39,094 nt of DNA from an uncultured Eubacteriales bacterium (GTDB lineage Bacteria > Bacillota > Clostridia > Oscillospirales > Oscillospiraceae), in the NCBI GenBank assembly GCA_900314485.1, contig OMVL01000022.1:1-39094 (forward strand). The letters are read 5' to 3'. This document shows, one piece after another, positions 14,720 to 22,849 of the stretch (the first letter of the stretch is position 1; every line of letters starts with the position of its first letter). Made by a program: the position numbers and the translations under genes. The notes below the pieces were generated by a model, which made no database searches, had not been told where the DNA came from, and worked only from the letters and a program-made list of their open reading frames with translations.

Positions 14720-16390
14720 ATGCCTACACAAGCGCCCCGCCGCATCGGCTCTCCGGTGCTGGTGGTCCTCTCCATCCTGCTGGGCCTGCTGCTGATCGTC
14801 TTCGGCCTGTATGCCGGCGTGTCCAAGCGCTATGAATCCATGTTCCTTCCCGGCTCCACCGTCAACGGGGTGGATGTCTCCGGTATGACCGTCTCTCAGG
14901 CAGAGCGGGCTCTGGAGGACAGCCAGGGGGAATACGCCCTCACTCTGTTGGAGCGGGACAGCGTCACCGAAACCATCACCGGCGCTGAGATCGACCTCAA
15001 TCTCTCCTTCAACGGCAAGCTGGATGAGCTGCTGGCCGGTCAGAATCACTGGGGCTGGCCCGTGGCCGTTTTGGGCAGCAGGGCCTATCCCATGGAGATG
15101 GAGACCGCCTTCTCCTACGACCCGGGCAAGCTCACCGACGCCATCTCCAACCTCCACTGCATGAACAGCGCCACCTCCACCCCGCCCCGGGACGCCTATC
15201 TCTCCGGCTTCAACGCTGAGATCGGCGGCGTGGAGATCGTAGCGGAGGTGCCGGGCAATCTGGTGGACCAGTCCATCCTCCTCCCTGCCATTCAAAAGGC
15301 AGTCGCCTCCATGCAGACTGAGCTGGATCTGGAGGCGCTTGGCTGCTATGTGGCTCCCTCCGTCACCGCAGACGACCCCGCCCTTCAGGCAGAGGCCGCC
15401 CAGCTCAACGAGTATCTGGGCATCAGCATCACCTATCAGATGGGCGAGGACACGGTAGAGGTCAACGGCCGGCAGCTGGTGGAATGGCTCAGCTTCGAGG
15501 ACGACGGCTCTGTCAATGTGGATGAGGACAAGGTGAAGGCCTTTGTCCGTCAGCTGGCTCACGACTACAACACCATCTACTCCACCCGTACCTTTATGAC
15601 CTCCTACGGCCAGGAGATCACCATTGAGGGAGGGGACTACGGCTGGTGGATGGATGAGCCTGCCGAGGTCGAGGCCCTCATCGAGCAGATCGAAAACAAA
15701 GAGAGCGGCGTCCGCGAGCCGGTCTGGCGGCAGAAGGCCGCAGCGCTGGGCGTGGGCGGCAGCCGGGACATCGGCAACACCTACGTTGAGGTCAACCTGA
15801 CTGCCCAGCACCTGTACTTCTATAAGGACGGCCAGCTGATGCTGGAGTCCGACATTGTCTCCGGCAAGAACGACGGCACCCCCACCGGCACCTACAGCTT
15901 TACTTACAAGGAGCGCTACGCCACCCTGAACGGCGAAAACTACTCCTCCCCCGTCAGCTTCTGGATGCCCTTCAGCGGGAACGTAGGTCTCCACGATGCC
16001 ACTTGGCGCACGCAGTTCGGCGGCTCCCTCTATAAGAGCGGCGGCTCCCACGGCTGCGTCAACCTGCCTATCCGGGTAGCGAAGACCATCTATGAGAACA
16101 TTGATGCCGAGTCCGCTGCCGTCATTGTCTACAAGCTGGAGGGCACCGAGAGCAGCTCCACCTCCAGCCAGAGTTATGACGACATCGCCTCCGCCATTGT
16201 CAGCGCTCTGGACGAAATCTCCGACAGCGGGGCTATCACCTCCGGCAACTACCAGATGATGAAAAAGCGCATCAACTGGGCCAAGGCCGCTTACAGCCAT
16301 CTGAGCGCCGCCGCCCAGTCCCATGTGACCAACTACGATAAGCTGGTGGAGGCGGTCTCCGCCCTGAACAGCTACGAGCGCAGCCATTGA
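14720..16390 (+). CDS. L,D-transpeptidase (YkuD) with PG-binding-4 domains
   Basis: A membrane-anchored cell-wall enzyme of 556 residues that makes L,D crosslinks in peptidoglycan or attaches molecules to it. An N-terminal helix (about 12-34) is followed by PG-binding-4-type repeats (STVNGVDVSGMTVSQAE is the typical opening) to about residue 330. The YkuD catalytic domain spans about 354-474. Its SHGCVNLP motif places the catalytic His at 444 and Cys at 446, with HDATW before it. A Ser-rich linker then leads to an 80-residue helical C-terminal extension not usual in this family. I chose this ATG because it opens the signal-anchor and has AAAGGA upstream; the frame is open farther upstream but lacks coding character. 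It diverges from the teichoic-acid-type gene. Confidence 0.92.
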   Translation: MPTQAPRRIGSPVLVVLSILLGLLLIVFGLYAGVSKRYESMFLPGSTVNGVDVSGMTVSQAERALEDSQGEYALTLLERDSVTETITGAEIDLNLSFNGKLDELLAGQNHWGWPVAVLGSRAYPMEMETAFSYDPGKLTDAISNLHCMNSATSTPPRDAYLSGFNAEIGGVEIVAEVPGNLVDQSILLPAIQKAVASMQTELDLEALGCYVAPSVTADDPALQAEAAQLNEYLGISITYQMGEDTVEVNGRQLVEWLSFEDDGSVNVDEDKVKAFVRQLAHDYNTIYSTRTFMTSYGQEITIEGGDYGWWMDEPAEVEALIEQIENKESGVREPVWRQKAAALGVGGSRDIGNTYVEVNLTAQHLYFYKDGQLMLESDIVSGKNDGTPTGTYSFTYKERYATLNGENYSSPVSFWMPFSGNVGLHDATWRTQFGGSLYKSGGSHGCVNLPIRVAKTIYENIDAESAAVIVYKLEGTESSSTSSQSYDDIASAIVSALDEISDSGAITSGNYQMMKKRINWAKAAYSHLSAAAQSHVTNYDKLVEAVSALNSYERSH

Positions 16391-16412
16391 TCTCCCGTTT
16401 TAAAGCCAAACA

Positions 16413-16442
16413 GCGCCGCCTGCGATTTTCCGCAGGCGGCGC
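16413..16442. terminator. Bidirectional terminator between convergent genes
   Basis: GCGCCGCCTGCG and CGCAGGCGGCGC pair perfectly over 12 bp with a 6-nt loop. It lies between the L,D-transpeptidase stop and the stop of the convergent CBS-protein gene. Tails are ATTGTTAT on the plus strand and TGTTTGGCTTT on the minus strand, so it can serve both. Confidence 0.8.
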
Positions 16443-16452
16443 ATTGTTATAT

Positions 16453-17709
16453 CTATTCTTCTTTTTGTTCCTCGTCCGGTAAAACCTCCACCCGAATCTC
16501 CAGCACCCGCAGCTTGTGGATGTTGGTGACGGTGACCTTCAGGTTTTCATACCGGAAGGTGTCCCCCTTGACGGGGACGTGGCCCAGTTCCTCCACCACC
16601 CAGCCGGAGACGGTGGACGCCTCGCAGTCGTCCTTTAGCTCAAAGAGCTTGAACACATCATTCAAATCGGCGGAACAGGCGATGAGATAGGAGCCGTCCG
16701 GCTGCTTTTTGAACTCCTCCACCACCTCGTCATGCTCGTCCCAGATCTCGCCCACCAGTTCTTCCAGAATGTCCTCCATGGTGACGATACCCATGGTGCC
16801 GCCGTAGGCGTCCACCACGATGGCCATGTGGGCCTTCTGCCGCTGGAGACTCTGGAGCAGGTCGTAGATCTGCTCGGTATGAGAGGCGTAGACGACAGGG
16901 GTCAGGATATTCAGCCAGTCCGTCCGCCCCTCCCGGTGGAGCCGGTACAGGTCGTGAATATGGATATAGCCCAGCACATTGTCCAAATTGTCGTGACAGA
17001 CCGGGAGCCGGGAGTAGTCGCTGGAGAGGAAAAGATGCTCCACCTCTTCCAGGCTGGCAGTATCCTCCACCATCACCACGTCCACCCGGGGGATCAGAAT
17101 CTCCTCCGCAATGCGGTCGCCGAACTCGATGGCAGAGCGGATCAGCTCGCTCTCGTCCTCGTCAATGCCGCCCTCCTGCTCCGCCTCGGAGACCATGGTG
17201 ATCAGTTCGTCTCCGGTAATGCCCGTATCCTCCTCACTCTTCATCAGCTTCTGAATAAACGTCGTCCAGGCGTTGAAGAGAAAGGTCAGGGGAAAGAATA
17301 ACTTCATCAGCAGTCCCACCGCCGGAGCCACCGCCATAGCAAACCGCTCTGGCCGGGCCTTGGCCATGCTCTTGGGGGTCACCTCAGAGAAGATGAGCAC
17401 TGCCAGCGTGATGACCACAGTGGACAGCGTGGCCCCATGGCTGGGGAAATAGAGGGTAAAGAGCACCGTTCCGATGGAAGCGGCGGCGATATTGACGATA
17501 TTGTTGCCGATCAAAACGGCGGAGAGCAGGCGGTCGTAGTCCTCATGCAGCTCCAGCGCCCGCTGAGCCTGCTTGTCCCCGTCCTCCGCCCAGTTTTTCA
17601 GGCGGATGACGTTGAGAGAGGAAAAGGCCGTCTCCGAGGCCGAGAAAAAGCCGGACAGAGCCAGCAGGATGACGAGTGCGGTAATCATGGTCGGTGTTCC
17701 CTCTGTCAT
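16453..17709 (-). CDS. CNNM/CorC (TlyC-type) CBS-domain membrane protein
   Basis: A 418-residue protein of the DUF21-CBS-CorC family, linked to magnesium or divalent-cation export and often misnamed hemolysin. The DUF21 membrane domain opens with ALSGFFSASETAFSSLN and spans about residues 8-190. EVTPKSMAK is the conserved loop. A CBS pair follows (VMVEDTASLEEVEH and AHMAIVVDAYGGTMGIVTMEDILEELVGEI), then the CorC/HlyC domain (LNDVFKL to VKGDTFRYENLKVTV) and an acidic tail. The start at 17709 has GGTGAT 6 nt upstream; an ATG seven codons later (MITALVIL) with AGAGGGA upstream is an alternative. It lies 55 bp behind a small unknown gene that shares the promoter at 18106-18134. Confidence 0.9.
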   Translation of the reverse strand: MTEGTPTMITALVILLALSGFFSASETAFSSLNVIRLKNWAEDGDKQAQRALELHEDYDRLLSAVLIGNNIVNIAAASIGTVLFTLYFPSHGATLSTVVITLAVLIFSEVTPKSMAKARPERFAMAVAPAVGLLMKLFFPLTFLFNAWTTFIQKLMKSEEDTGITGDELITMVSEAEQEGGIDEDESELIRSAIEFGDRIAEEILIPRVDVVMVEDTASLEEVEHLFLSSDYSRLPVCHDNLDNVLGYIHIHDLYRLHREGRTDWLNILTPVVYASHTEQIYDLLQSLQRQKAHMAIVVDAYGGTMGIVTMEDILEELVGEIWDEHDEVVEEFKKQPDGSYLIACSADLNDVFKLFELKDDCEASTVSGWVVEELGHVPVKGDTFRYENLKVTVTNIHKLRVLEIRVEVLPDEEQKEE

Positions 17710-17764
17710 CTGTCCATCACCGCACCTTTCTCATCCCTTCGTCGGTCGCCGGTACTGCCGCCTG

Positions 17765-18058
17765 CTATGTCGTGATCCATTTGTATTGTTCCTCCAACCA
17801 GTCTATGACTTGTTCATGGCCCTCCTCAGAGAGGGGAAATTCCGCCGTCTTGAGCACTTCGCTCTCTTCCATGCAGTATTCTCCCTTCCACAGAAAGACC
17901 TCTACCTTGCTGCCCTCCAGAGGGTCGCCGGTCACCTTGTCCACCACGGCGGTGGGCTTGATGAGAAAGCGCATCTCCCGAAAGCTGCCGTAAAAGGCGT
18001 TGCCGTTGATCCAGCTATGGAGATTTGTGATATAAAATCCGGATGACTCCCGCAGCAT
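17765..18058 (-). CDS. Hypothetical protein, 97 residues
   Basis: I do not recognise this protein. It is soluble and mixed alpha/beta in look, with a Trp- and aromatic-rich N-terminal part (FYITNLHSWINGNAFYG), a central VDKVTGDPLEGSKVEVFLWKG strand-like region and an acidic C-terminus ending EEQYKWITT. No signal peptide or membrane helix is seen. I chose the ATG with AAAGGTG 7 nt upstream; the earlier in-frame GTG overlaps that site. A near-consensus promoter (18106-18134) sits upstream, and the CNNM-type gene follows 55 bp downstream, so they form a two-gene operon. A link to cation handling is only a neighbourhood guess. Confidence 0.7.
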   Translation of the reverse strand: MLRESSGFYITNLHSWINGNAFYGSFREMRFLIKPTAVVDKVTGDPLEGSKVEVFLWKGEYCMEESEVLKTAEFPLSEEGHEQVIDWLEEQYKWITT

Positions 18059-18105
18059 ATGGCCACACCTTTCCACGCCCCAGCTCTTGGCTGCGGCATT
18101 AGTGT

Positions 18106-18134
18106 ATTGTACTTGCTTTTCTCCGCCCCGTCAA
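18106..18134 (-). promoter_or_regulatory. Promoter of the small-protein/CNNM operon
   Basis: On the minus strand TTGACG, a 17-nt spacer, then TACAAT, starting 48 nt upstream of the ATG. Five of six bases match in each hexamer. Confidence 0.75.
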
Positions 18135-18219
18135 TATCTATTTTGCCAAGTCTGTCCTTTTTGCGGCGCAAAACAGGGCGTTTTTCGGATATTTTCTCTT
18201 CCGGGGCACAAAACCGGGC

Positions 18220-18705
18220 TCAGCCGCCCTCGCCGGAGAGCAGCACGTCGGAGACAGCCAGCGCTCCCCCTCCGCCCTCCGGAAGGGGCTGCCCCTCCAC
18301 GGTGATGCAGACCTGCTCCACGCCGTCCATCTGGGCGGCGGTCAGTACCAGGCAGTAATTGGCCAATGTCAGCGAGATGCCAGTCAGCTCACTGTAGGAC
18401 TCAGACAGATCCACCGTCAGCAGCCCTTCCTCCAGCGTCCAGCCCAGCAGCCGGACATTCTCCGGAAATACCACGTACCGCCCGTCATCTACCGGCGGAG
18501 TAAGCAGCCGGGGGAAGAGATCGTCCATAGTGACCTCCTCCGGGGCGTCCGACCAGTTCTCGCTCTGAATGGCCGCCTGTTCGTAGCCCTCAGCGCCCCG
18601 AACGGCGTAATAAATCTTCACCCCGTCCGGTCCCCCGCCATTGCCGCAGGAGACGAGGCCGGCCAGCAGAACAACTGCCAGCAAAATAGAGCGCATCCGT
18701 CTCAT
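18220..18705 (-). CDS. GerMN-domain lipoprotein
   Basis: A 161-residue lipoprotein. The signal peptide MRRMRSILLAVVLLAGLVSC has the lipobox Cys at residue 20. The mature part holds one GerMN domain, recognisable in LLTVDLSESYSELTG followed by LVLTAAQMDGVEQVCITVEGQPLP. GerMN domains occur in the spore germination protein GerM and in envelope lipoproteins, but their ligand is unknown. The start overlaps the stop of the sensor kinase in an ATGA, with GGAG 5 nt upstream, so it is translationally coupled to it. It is the last gene of the two-component operon. It may act outside the membrane as a target or modulator of the kinase; this is inference. Confidence 0.8.
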   Translation of the reverse strand: MRRMRSILLAVVLLAGLVSCGNGGGPDGVKIYYAVRGAEGYEQAAIQSENWSDAPEEVTMDDLFPRLLTPPVDDGRYVVFPENVRLLGWTLEEGLLTVDLSESYSELTGISLTLANYCLVLTAAQMDGVEQVCITVEGQPLPEGGGGALAVSDVLLSGEGG

Positions 18706-20159
18706 TCCGTCTCCTCCTCTGCCGCGGGGAAGGTGGCCTGAAACCAGGTGCCGCCTCCTGCCCGCGGGCCTACGCTGAGCCAGCCGCCGTGGAGATGCAC
18801 CGTGTCCCGGACGATGGAGAGACCCAGTCCGGCGCCGCCCGCCGCTCTCGACCGGGCCTTGTCCACCCGGTAGAAGCGGTCAAAGACCTTCTCCCGCTCG
18901 CTCTCGGGAATACCGATGCCCGTATCCTCCACCCGGAGCGACACTCTGCCGTTCTCCCTCAGCAGCAGCACCCGCACCAGTCCTTCCGGGCAGTTATACT
19001 TGATGGCGTTTTCCACCAGATTGAAGATGACCTGATAGAGGTCGTCAAACCCCGCCAGAATGACGCAGTCCGGCTGAAATTCCGTCTCAAAGGTAATGCC
19101 CCGGCGCTCCGCCAGAGGAGCCAGACGGCGGAGCGCCTCGGCCGCCACCTCGCCCAGCTCTACCCGCTCTCTGGCAACCGCCCTGCCGCTGTCCAGCCGG
19201 GTGAGGGAGAGCAGCTTTTCCGTGATCCGGTTCAGCCGTCCCGCCTCCTGTCCGATGTCGGAGACAAAGTCCTGCATCGTTTCCCTGTCCATACTGCCGC
19301 CGCTGTGCAGGATGGAGTCTGTGAGCAGGCGAATGGTGGCAAGCGGCGTCTTTAACTCGTGGGAAGCGTCGGAGACAAAGCGGCGGCGCACCTCGTCCGT
19401 CTCCCGCAGCCGCTCGGTGAGCTGGTTATATTCATCGGCAAGCATGGCCAGCTCGTCGTGACCCCGGATCTCCACCTTGTGGGAATACTCTCCCTCCCGC
19501 AGACTCTGGGTGGCGGAGAGCAGACCGCTGATCCGCCGGGTGACGGTACGAGCCAGGATGACGCTTGCCAGCAGTCCCCCGGCGACAATGACCAGGGAGA
19601 TGCTCCGCAGAGTGTTCTGCAATCCCTGCAGAATCAGCCCCTGCTCGCTGTCGTACTCGTAGAGATAGACCGCCCCAATGGTTTCGTTGCGATAGACCAC
19701 CGGAGCCGCCGCTCCGGAGCGGAAGGCTCCATTCCGATAGGCGGACTGAAAGACGTCCTGCCCCTCCAACGCCAGCACCGCCTCCTGAAAGAGTGCGTAT
19801 CGTTTTTCGTCCGGCGCACCGTCCAGCTGGCTGTCGTAGAGGATCTGCCCGGCAGGGTCGGTGACCAGCACCCGGTTGAGACTGCTGTCCTCGATGACCT
19901 CCATAATGCGCTCCACGCCCTCCGCCGTCAGCGTCTCCAACCCGGAGAGGTTGGAGGCCACCACGGAGACCTCCGTCTGGAGGGCGGTCTGCTTCGTCTG
20001 AAAGACGATGTTCTGGGCGGCAATGAGGGGATAGGTGTTCATAATGAGCAGGATCGTCAGGGTAATGAACAAATAGCTCACGGCGATCTTCATCTGTAAG
20101 CTGTGAAACCAGATGCCCCGCCTCCCGGAAGAGGCTTTCTCTGTTCGATTCCGTCCCAC
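18702..20159 (-). CDS. Sensor histidine kinase
   Basis: A 485-residue membrane kinase. Helix 1 is about residues 24-48, an extracytoplasmic sensor region of about 130 residues follows, and helix 2 is about 185-206. The HAMP domain (TVTRRISGLLSATQSLREGEYSH) leads to the HisKA motif FVSDASHELKTPLATIRLL, with His267 as the phosphorylation site. The HATPase domain has N-box NLVENAIKYN, G1 DTGIGIPE and G2 GLGLSI. The start is a GTG with GGGGGG 6 nt upstream, 21 nt after the response regulator stop. Layout is that of WalK/PhoR-like kinases, but the sensor domain is short and lacks an obvious PAS domain between HAMP and HisKA. The coupled GerMN lipoprotein points to an envelope signal. Confidence 0.93.
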   Translation of the reverse strand: MGRNRTEKASSGRRGIWFHSLQMKIAVSYLFITLTILLIMNTYPLIAAQNIVFQTKQTALQTEVSVVASNLSGLETLTAEGVERIMEVIEDSSLNRVLVTDPAGQILYDSQLDGAPDEKRYALFQEAVLALEGQDVFQSAYRNGAFRSGAAAPVVYRNETIGAVYLYEYDSEQGLILQGLQNTLRSISLVIVAGGLLASVILARTVTRRISGLLSATQSLREGEYSHKVEIRGHDELAMLADEYNQLTERLRETDEVRRRFVSDASHELKTPLATIRLLTDSILHSGGSMDRETMQDFVSDIGQEAGRLNRITEKLLSLTRLDSGRAVARERVELGEVAAEALRRLAPLAERRGITFETEFQPDCVILAGFDDLYQVIFNLVENAIKYNCPEGLVRVLLLRENGRVSLRVEDTGIGIPESEREKVFDRFYRVDKARSRAAGGAGLGLSIVRDTVHLHGGWLSVGPRAGGGTWFQATFPAAEEETE

Positions 20160-20180
20160 GGAAAGCCCCCCTCTCCGAAA

Positions 20181-20876
20181 TTACTCGCTGCGGAAGTAGT
20201 ACCCCACGCCCCACTTGGTCAAAATATACTGGGGGGAGGCGGGCACCAGCTCCACCTTCTCCCGCAGGCGGCGAATGTGCACGTCTACCGTCCGGTAGTC
20301 CCCCTGATACTCATAGCCCCAGACCTGATCCATCAGCTGCTCCCGGCTGAAGACCCGGCCGGGGTTGCTCATAAGCAGCTCCAGGAGTTCAAACTCCTTG
20401 GCGGTCAGCTCCGCCGGCAGTCCCTCCCGCTTTGCGTCCCGGGACACCCGGTCCAGCACGATATGGCCGATGGAGATGGTCTCCTCCGGGTCACGGTAGC
20501 GCCTGTCGCCGCCCTTTCCCGCCGAACGCCGCAAAAGAGCCTTAATGCGGGCTTTCAGCTCCAGTACATTGAAGGGCTTGGTAACATAATCATCCGCTCC
20601 GCACTCAAACCCCATGATTTTATCCATATCCTCACTTTTTGCAGTTAACATAATGACTGGTACATCGGAAAACTCCCGGATCTTCATGCAGGCCTGCATT
20701 CCGTCAATTCCGGGCATCATCACGTCCAGCAGGATCAGATCCGGCCGCTCCATGCGTGCCAGCTCTACCGCCTGAATACCGTCCGTTCCGGTGACGACCT
20801 GATAGCCCTCGTTTTCCAGATTGAATTTAATGCCCTTGACCAGCACCCGCTCGTCGTCTACCACCAGTATTTTCAT
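20181..20876 (-). CDS. OmpR/PhoB-family response regulator
   Basis: A 231-residue two-domain regulator. The receiver domain begins MKILVVDDERVL with the acidic pair, has Asp51 as phosphoacceptor (LILLDVMMPGIDG) and the conserved Thr and Lys in MLTAKS and YVTKPF. The C-terminal winged-helix domain shows ELTAKEFELLELLMSNPGRVFSREQLMDQVWGYEYQ, split here for description only, and YRTVDVHIRRLREKVE, the recognition helix region. GGGGGAG lies 6 nt before the ATG. It is first in the operon with the kinase and the GerMN lipoprotein. The closest well-known relatives by look are WalR/PhoP, though the target genes cannot be deduced here. Confidence 0.95.
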   Translation of the reverse strand: MKILVVDDERVLVKGIKFNLENEGYQVVTGTDGIQAVELARMERPDLILLDVMMPGIDGMQACMKIREFSDVPVIMLTAKSEDMDKIMGFECGADDYVTKPFNVLELKARIKALLRRSAGKGGDRRYRDPEETISIGHIVLDRVSRDAKREGLPAELTAKEFELLELLMSNPGRVFSREQLMDQVWGYEYQGDYRTVDVHIRRLREKVELVPASPQYILTKWGVGYYFRSE

Positions 20877-20921
20877 GGGCGTCTCCCCCTTTCCGGCCTT
20901 TTTCCTTATGCTGTATATCAT

Positions 20922-20951
20922 ATCATAGCCGCCGGTAAAATGCCATTGCAA
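20922..20951 (-). promoter_or_regulatory. Candidate promoter of the two-component operon
   Basis: On the minus strand TTGCAA, 18-nt spacer, TATGAT, starting 46 nt upstream of the ATG. The -10 region is repetitive (TATGATATGATATAC), so the exact start is open. Confidence 0.45.
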
Positions 20952-20984
20952 AAGAGAAGAAAACCCGCCGGGCAGTCAAACTCC

Positions 20985-21013
20985 TTGCCATTTCCGTCTC
21001 CGCATGGCATAAT
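20985..21013 (+). promoter_or_regulatory. Promoter of the 98-residue orphan gene
   Basis: TTGCCA, 17-nt spacer, CATAAT on the plus strand, 31 nt before the ATG and divergent from the two-component promoter. Confidence 0.6.
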
Positions 21014-21043
21014 AAGAGCATGACCGGGAGGAGGGCGCGGCAC

Positions 21044-21340
21044 ATGAATTTGGACGGACGGATTCTGTTCGGGCTGGTCTGCATCGGCCTTGCCCTTCTG
21101 CTCTTAGTGGTCCGGGGGCTCCTGCGCTTACGCCGCTGGCTCCTGTGGCAAAGGCGTCCCGATTTTCGTCTGCGGGGTGTTGGGAGCAACTACACCGGCG
21201 GCAGCCGCCACAGAGATGTGCATCAGCCCCTGCCTTTTTCCGGTCTGGGGAACTACAAACGGGGGAGAAATCACCACGCCCGAAAGCCCACCCGCTCCTT
21301 TTGGACGCCGTCTTATAAGGGGCGAAAGTTCAGAAGATGA
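21044..21340 (+). CDS. Small membrane protein, function unknown
   Basis: A 98-residue protein that I do not recognise. It begins MNLDGRILFGLVCIGLALLL, one membrane helix of about 23 residues. A strongly basic cytosolic-type part follows, rich in Arg, Gly and aromatic residues, ending SYKGRKFRR. GGAGGAGG lies 9 nt upstream of this ATG; an ATG eight codons earlier overlaps that site and is less likely. Support for a real gene comes from the promoter at 20985-21013, the strong ribosome site and a perfect terminator at 21394-21438. The basic tail could bind RNA or phospholipid headgroups, but nothing shows this directly. Confidence 0.65.
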   Translation: MNLDGRILFGLVCIGLALLLLVVRGLLRLRRWLLWQRRPDFRLRGVGSNYTGGSRHRDVHQPLPFSGLGNYKRGRNHHARKPTRSFWTPSYKGRKFRR

Positions 21341-21393
21341 TACGGCCTCATTCACCATCGGGCTGCGCCCGGCGGCGGGTGAGGCTCCCTTTC

Positions 21394-21438
21394 TGCAAAA
21401 AATCCCGCCTGACTTTTGTCAGGCGGGTATTTTTTGCA
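21394..21438. terminator. Bidirectional intrinsic terminator
   Basis: CCCGCCTGAC and GTCAGGCGGG pair over 10 bp around TTTT, flanked by AAAAAA on the left and TTTTTT on the right, so each strand gives a stem followed by a T-run. It ends the orphan gene on the plus strand and pgi on the minus strand. It is the clearest terminator in the window. Confidence 0.95.
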
Positions 21439-21450
21439 GGATTTGAGAAA

Positions 21451-22773
21451 TTACAGCCGGGCTTCCAGCGCAGCTTTCATATCCTCATAGCCGGGCTTAC
21501 CAAGCAGGGCGAACATGTTCTTCTTGTAAGCCTCGACACCGGGCTGGTTAAACGGATTGACATCCAGCACATAGCCGGAGATGCCGCAGGCCAGTTCAAA
21601 GAAGTAGATCAGCTCGCCGGTGTTGTAGGCGTCGATGGTATCCACATTCACCAGAATGTTGGGCACGCCGCCGTCCACATGAGCAAGTCTGGTACCACGC
21701 ATGGCCTGCTCGCAGACAAACTTCAATTCCTTGCCGGCCAGGAAGTTCAGGCCGTCCACATTTGCATCGTCATGGCCGATGACCACGGAGCCGTGAGGCT
21801 TGTCATAGCGGACGATGGTCTCGAACATGATCCGCTCGCCCTCCTGGATATACTGGCCCATGGAGTGGAGGTCTGCGGTGAACTCCACGCTGGCGGGGAA
21901 GATACCCTTGCCGTCCTTGCCCTCGCTCTCGCCGTAGAGCTGCTTCCACCACTCGGCAAAGAAGCGGAAGTTGGGCTCGTAAGCGCCCAGGATCTCGATC
22001 TTCTTGCCGTCGGCGTAGAGGACGTTCCGGGCAGCCACATACTGCCAGACGGGGTTGTTGAGGCTCTTGTCCTCGCCAAAGGCGACCATGGCGTCGGCTG
22101 CACCCTGCATCAGGGCCTCGATGTCGATGCCGGCCACGGCGATGGGCAGCAGGCCCACAGCGGTGAGGACGGAGAAGCGGCCGCCGATGTTGTCGGGCAC
22201 CACGAACTCCTCGTAGCCCTCTGCGTCAGCCAGGCCCTTGAGCGCGCCACGGGCCTTGTCGGTGGTGGCGTAGATGCGCTTTGCGGCCTCTTCCTTGCCG
22301 TACTTTGCTTCCAGAGCGGCCTTGAAGATACGGAAGGCCACGGCAGGCTCGGTGGTGGTGCCGGACTTGGAGATGACGTTGATGGAGAAATCGCGGTCAC
22401 CGATCAGCTCCAGGGTCTCCAGAACAGCGTCGGTAGACAGGGTATTGCCGGCAAAGAAAATGTCAGGGGTCCCCTTCTTTTTCAGGTTGTAGTTGGGGCT
22501 TTGGATCAGTTCCACCACGGCACGGGCGCCCAGATAAGAGCCGCCGATACCGATAACCACCAGAGCCTCAGAGTCGGACTGGATCTTCTTGGCAGCCTTC
22601 TGGATGCGGGCAAACTCCTCCTTGTCATAGTCCACAGGGAGGCGGAGCCAGCCGAGGAAATCGTTGCCGGCGCCCTTGCCGGACTCCAGCACTGCGTGGG
22701 CAGCAGCCACCTTGGGCTCGACGGCAGCAAGCTGCTCCTTGGAAATCGCAGAGGAAACATCTACTTTGATCAT
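21451..22773 (-). CDS. pgi: Glucose-6-phosphate isomerase
   Basis: Pgi interconverts glucose-6-phosphate and fructose-6-phosphate in glycolysis. The 440-residue protein is of the shorter Gram-positive type. Visible motifs are [14 protein letters not shown] (phosphate loop), [16 protein letters not shown] (the family signature with the STT phosphate site), [16 protein letters not shown] and the C-terminal [17 protein letters not shown] chose the ATG giving [11 protein letters not shown] because GGAGG lies 8 nt upstream. A promoter is nested in the 3' end of the upstream ATPase gene. Fructose-6-phosphate feeds wall-precursor synthesis, but no special link to the surrounding genes is evident. 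Confidence 0.97.
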   Translation of the reverse strand: MIKVDVSSAISKEQLAAVEPKVAAAHAVLESGKGAGNDFLGWLRLPVDYDKEEFARIQKAAKKIQSDSEALVVIGIGGSYLGARAVVELIQSPNYNLKKKGTPDIFFAGNTLSTDAVLETLELIGDRDFSINVISKSGTTTEPAVAFRIFKAALEAKYGKEEAAKRIYATTDKARGALKGLADAEGYEEFVVPDNIGGRFSVLTAVGLLPIAVAGIDIEALMQGAADAMVAFGEDKSLNNPVWQYVAARNVLYADGKKIEILGAYEPNFRFFAEWWKQLYGESEGKDGKGIFPASVEFTADLHSMGQYIQEGERIMFETIVRYDKPHGSVVIGHDDANVDGLNFLAGKELKFVCEQAMRGTRLAHVDGGVPNILVNVDTIDAYNTGELIYFFELACGISGYVLDVNPFNQPGVEAYKKNMFALLGKPGYEDMKAALEARL

Positions 22774-22820
22774 AGGAAAAACCTCCATTGTAAAATGTAC
22801 AAATGTTGTTTTGCCTGAAT

Positions 22821-22849
22821 ATTTTACCACGGTTTTCCTCAGATTACAA
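22821..22849 (-). promoter_or_regulatory. Promoter of pgi
   Basis: On the minus strand TTGTAA, 17-nt spacer, TAAAAT. The -35 overlaps the last codons of the ATPase gene, which ends at 22844, so pgi can be expressed both from here and by read-through. Confidence 0.65.

Noticed and set aside
14366..16387. 673-codon open frame on the minus strand opposite the L,D-transpeptidase gene
   Set aside because: It mirrors a clear YkuD gene with promoter and terminator. The product is Gly/Val/Leu-rich without motifs, as expected from antisense of GC-rich coding DNA.
21337..22818. 493-codon open frame on the plus strand opposite pgi
   Set aside because: Antisense shadow of a textbook pgi gene; no ribosome site or recognisable domain.
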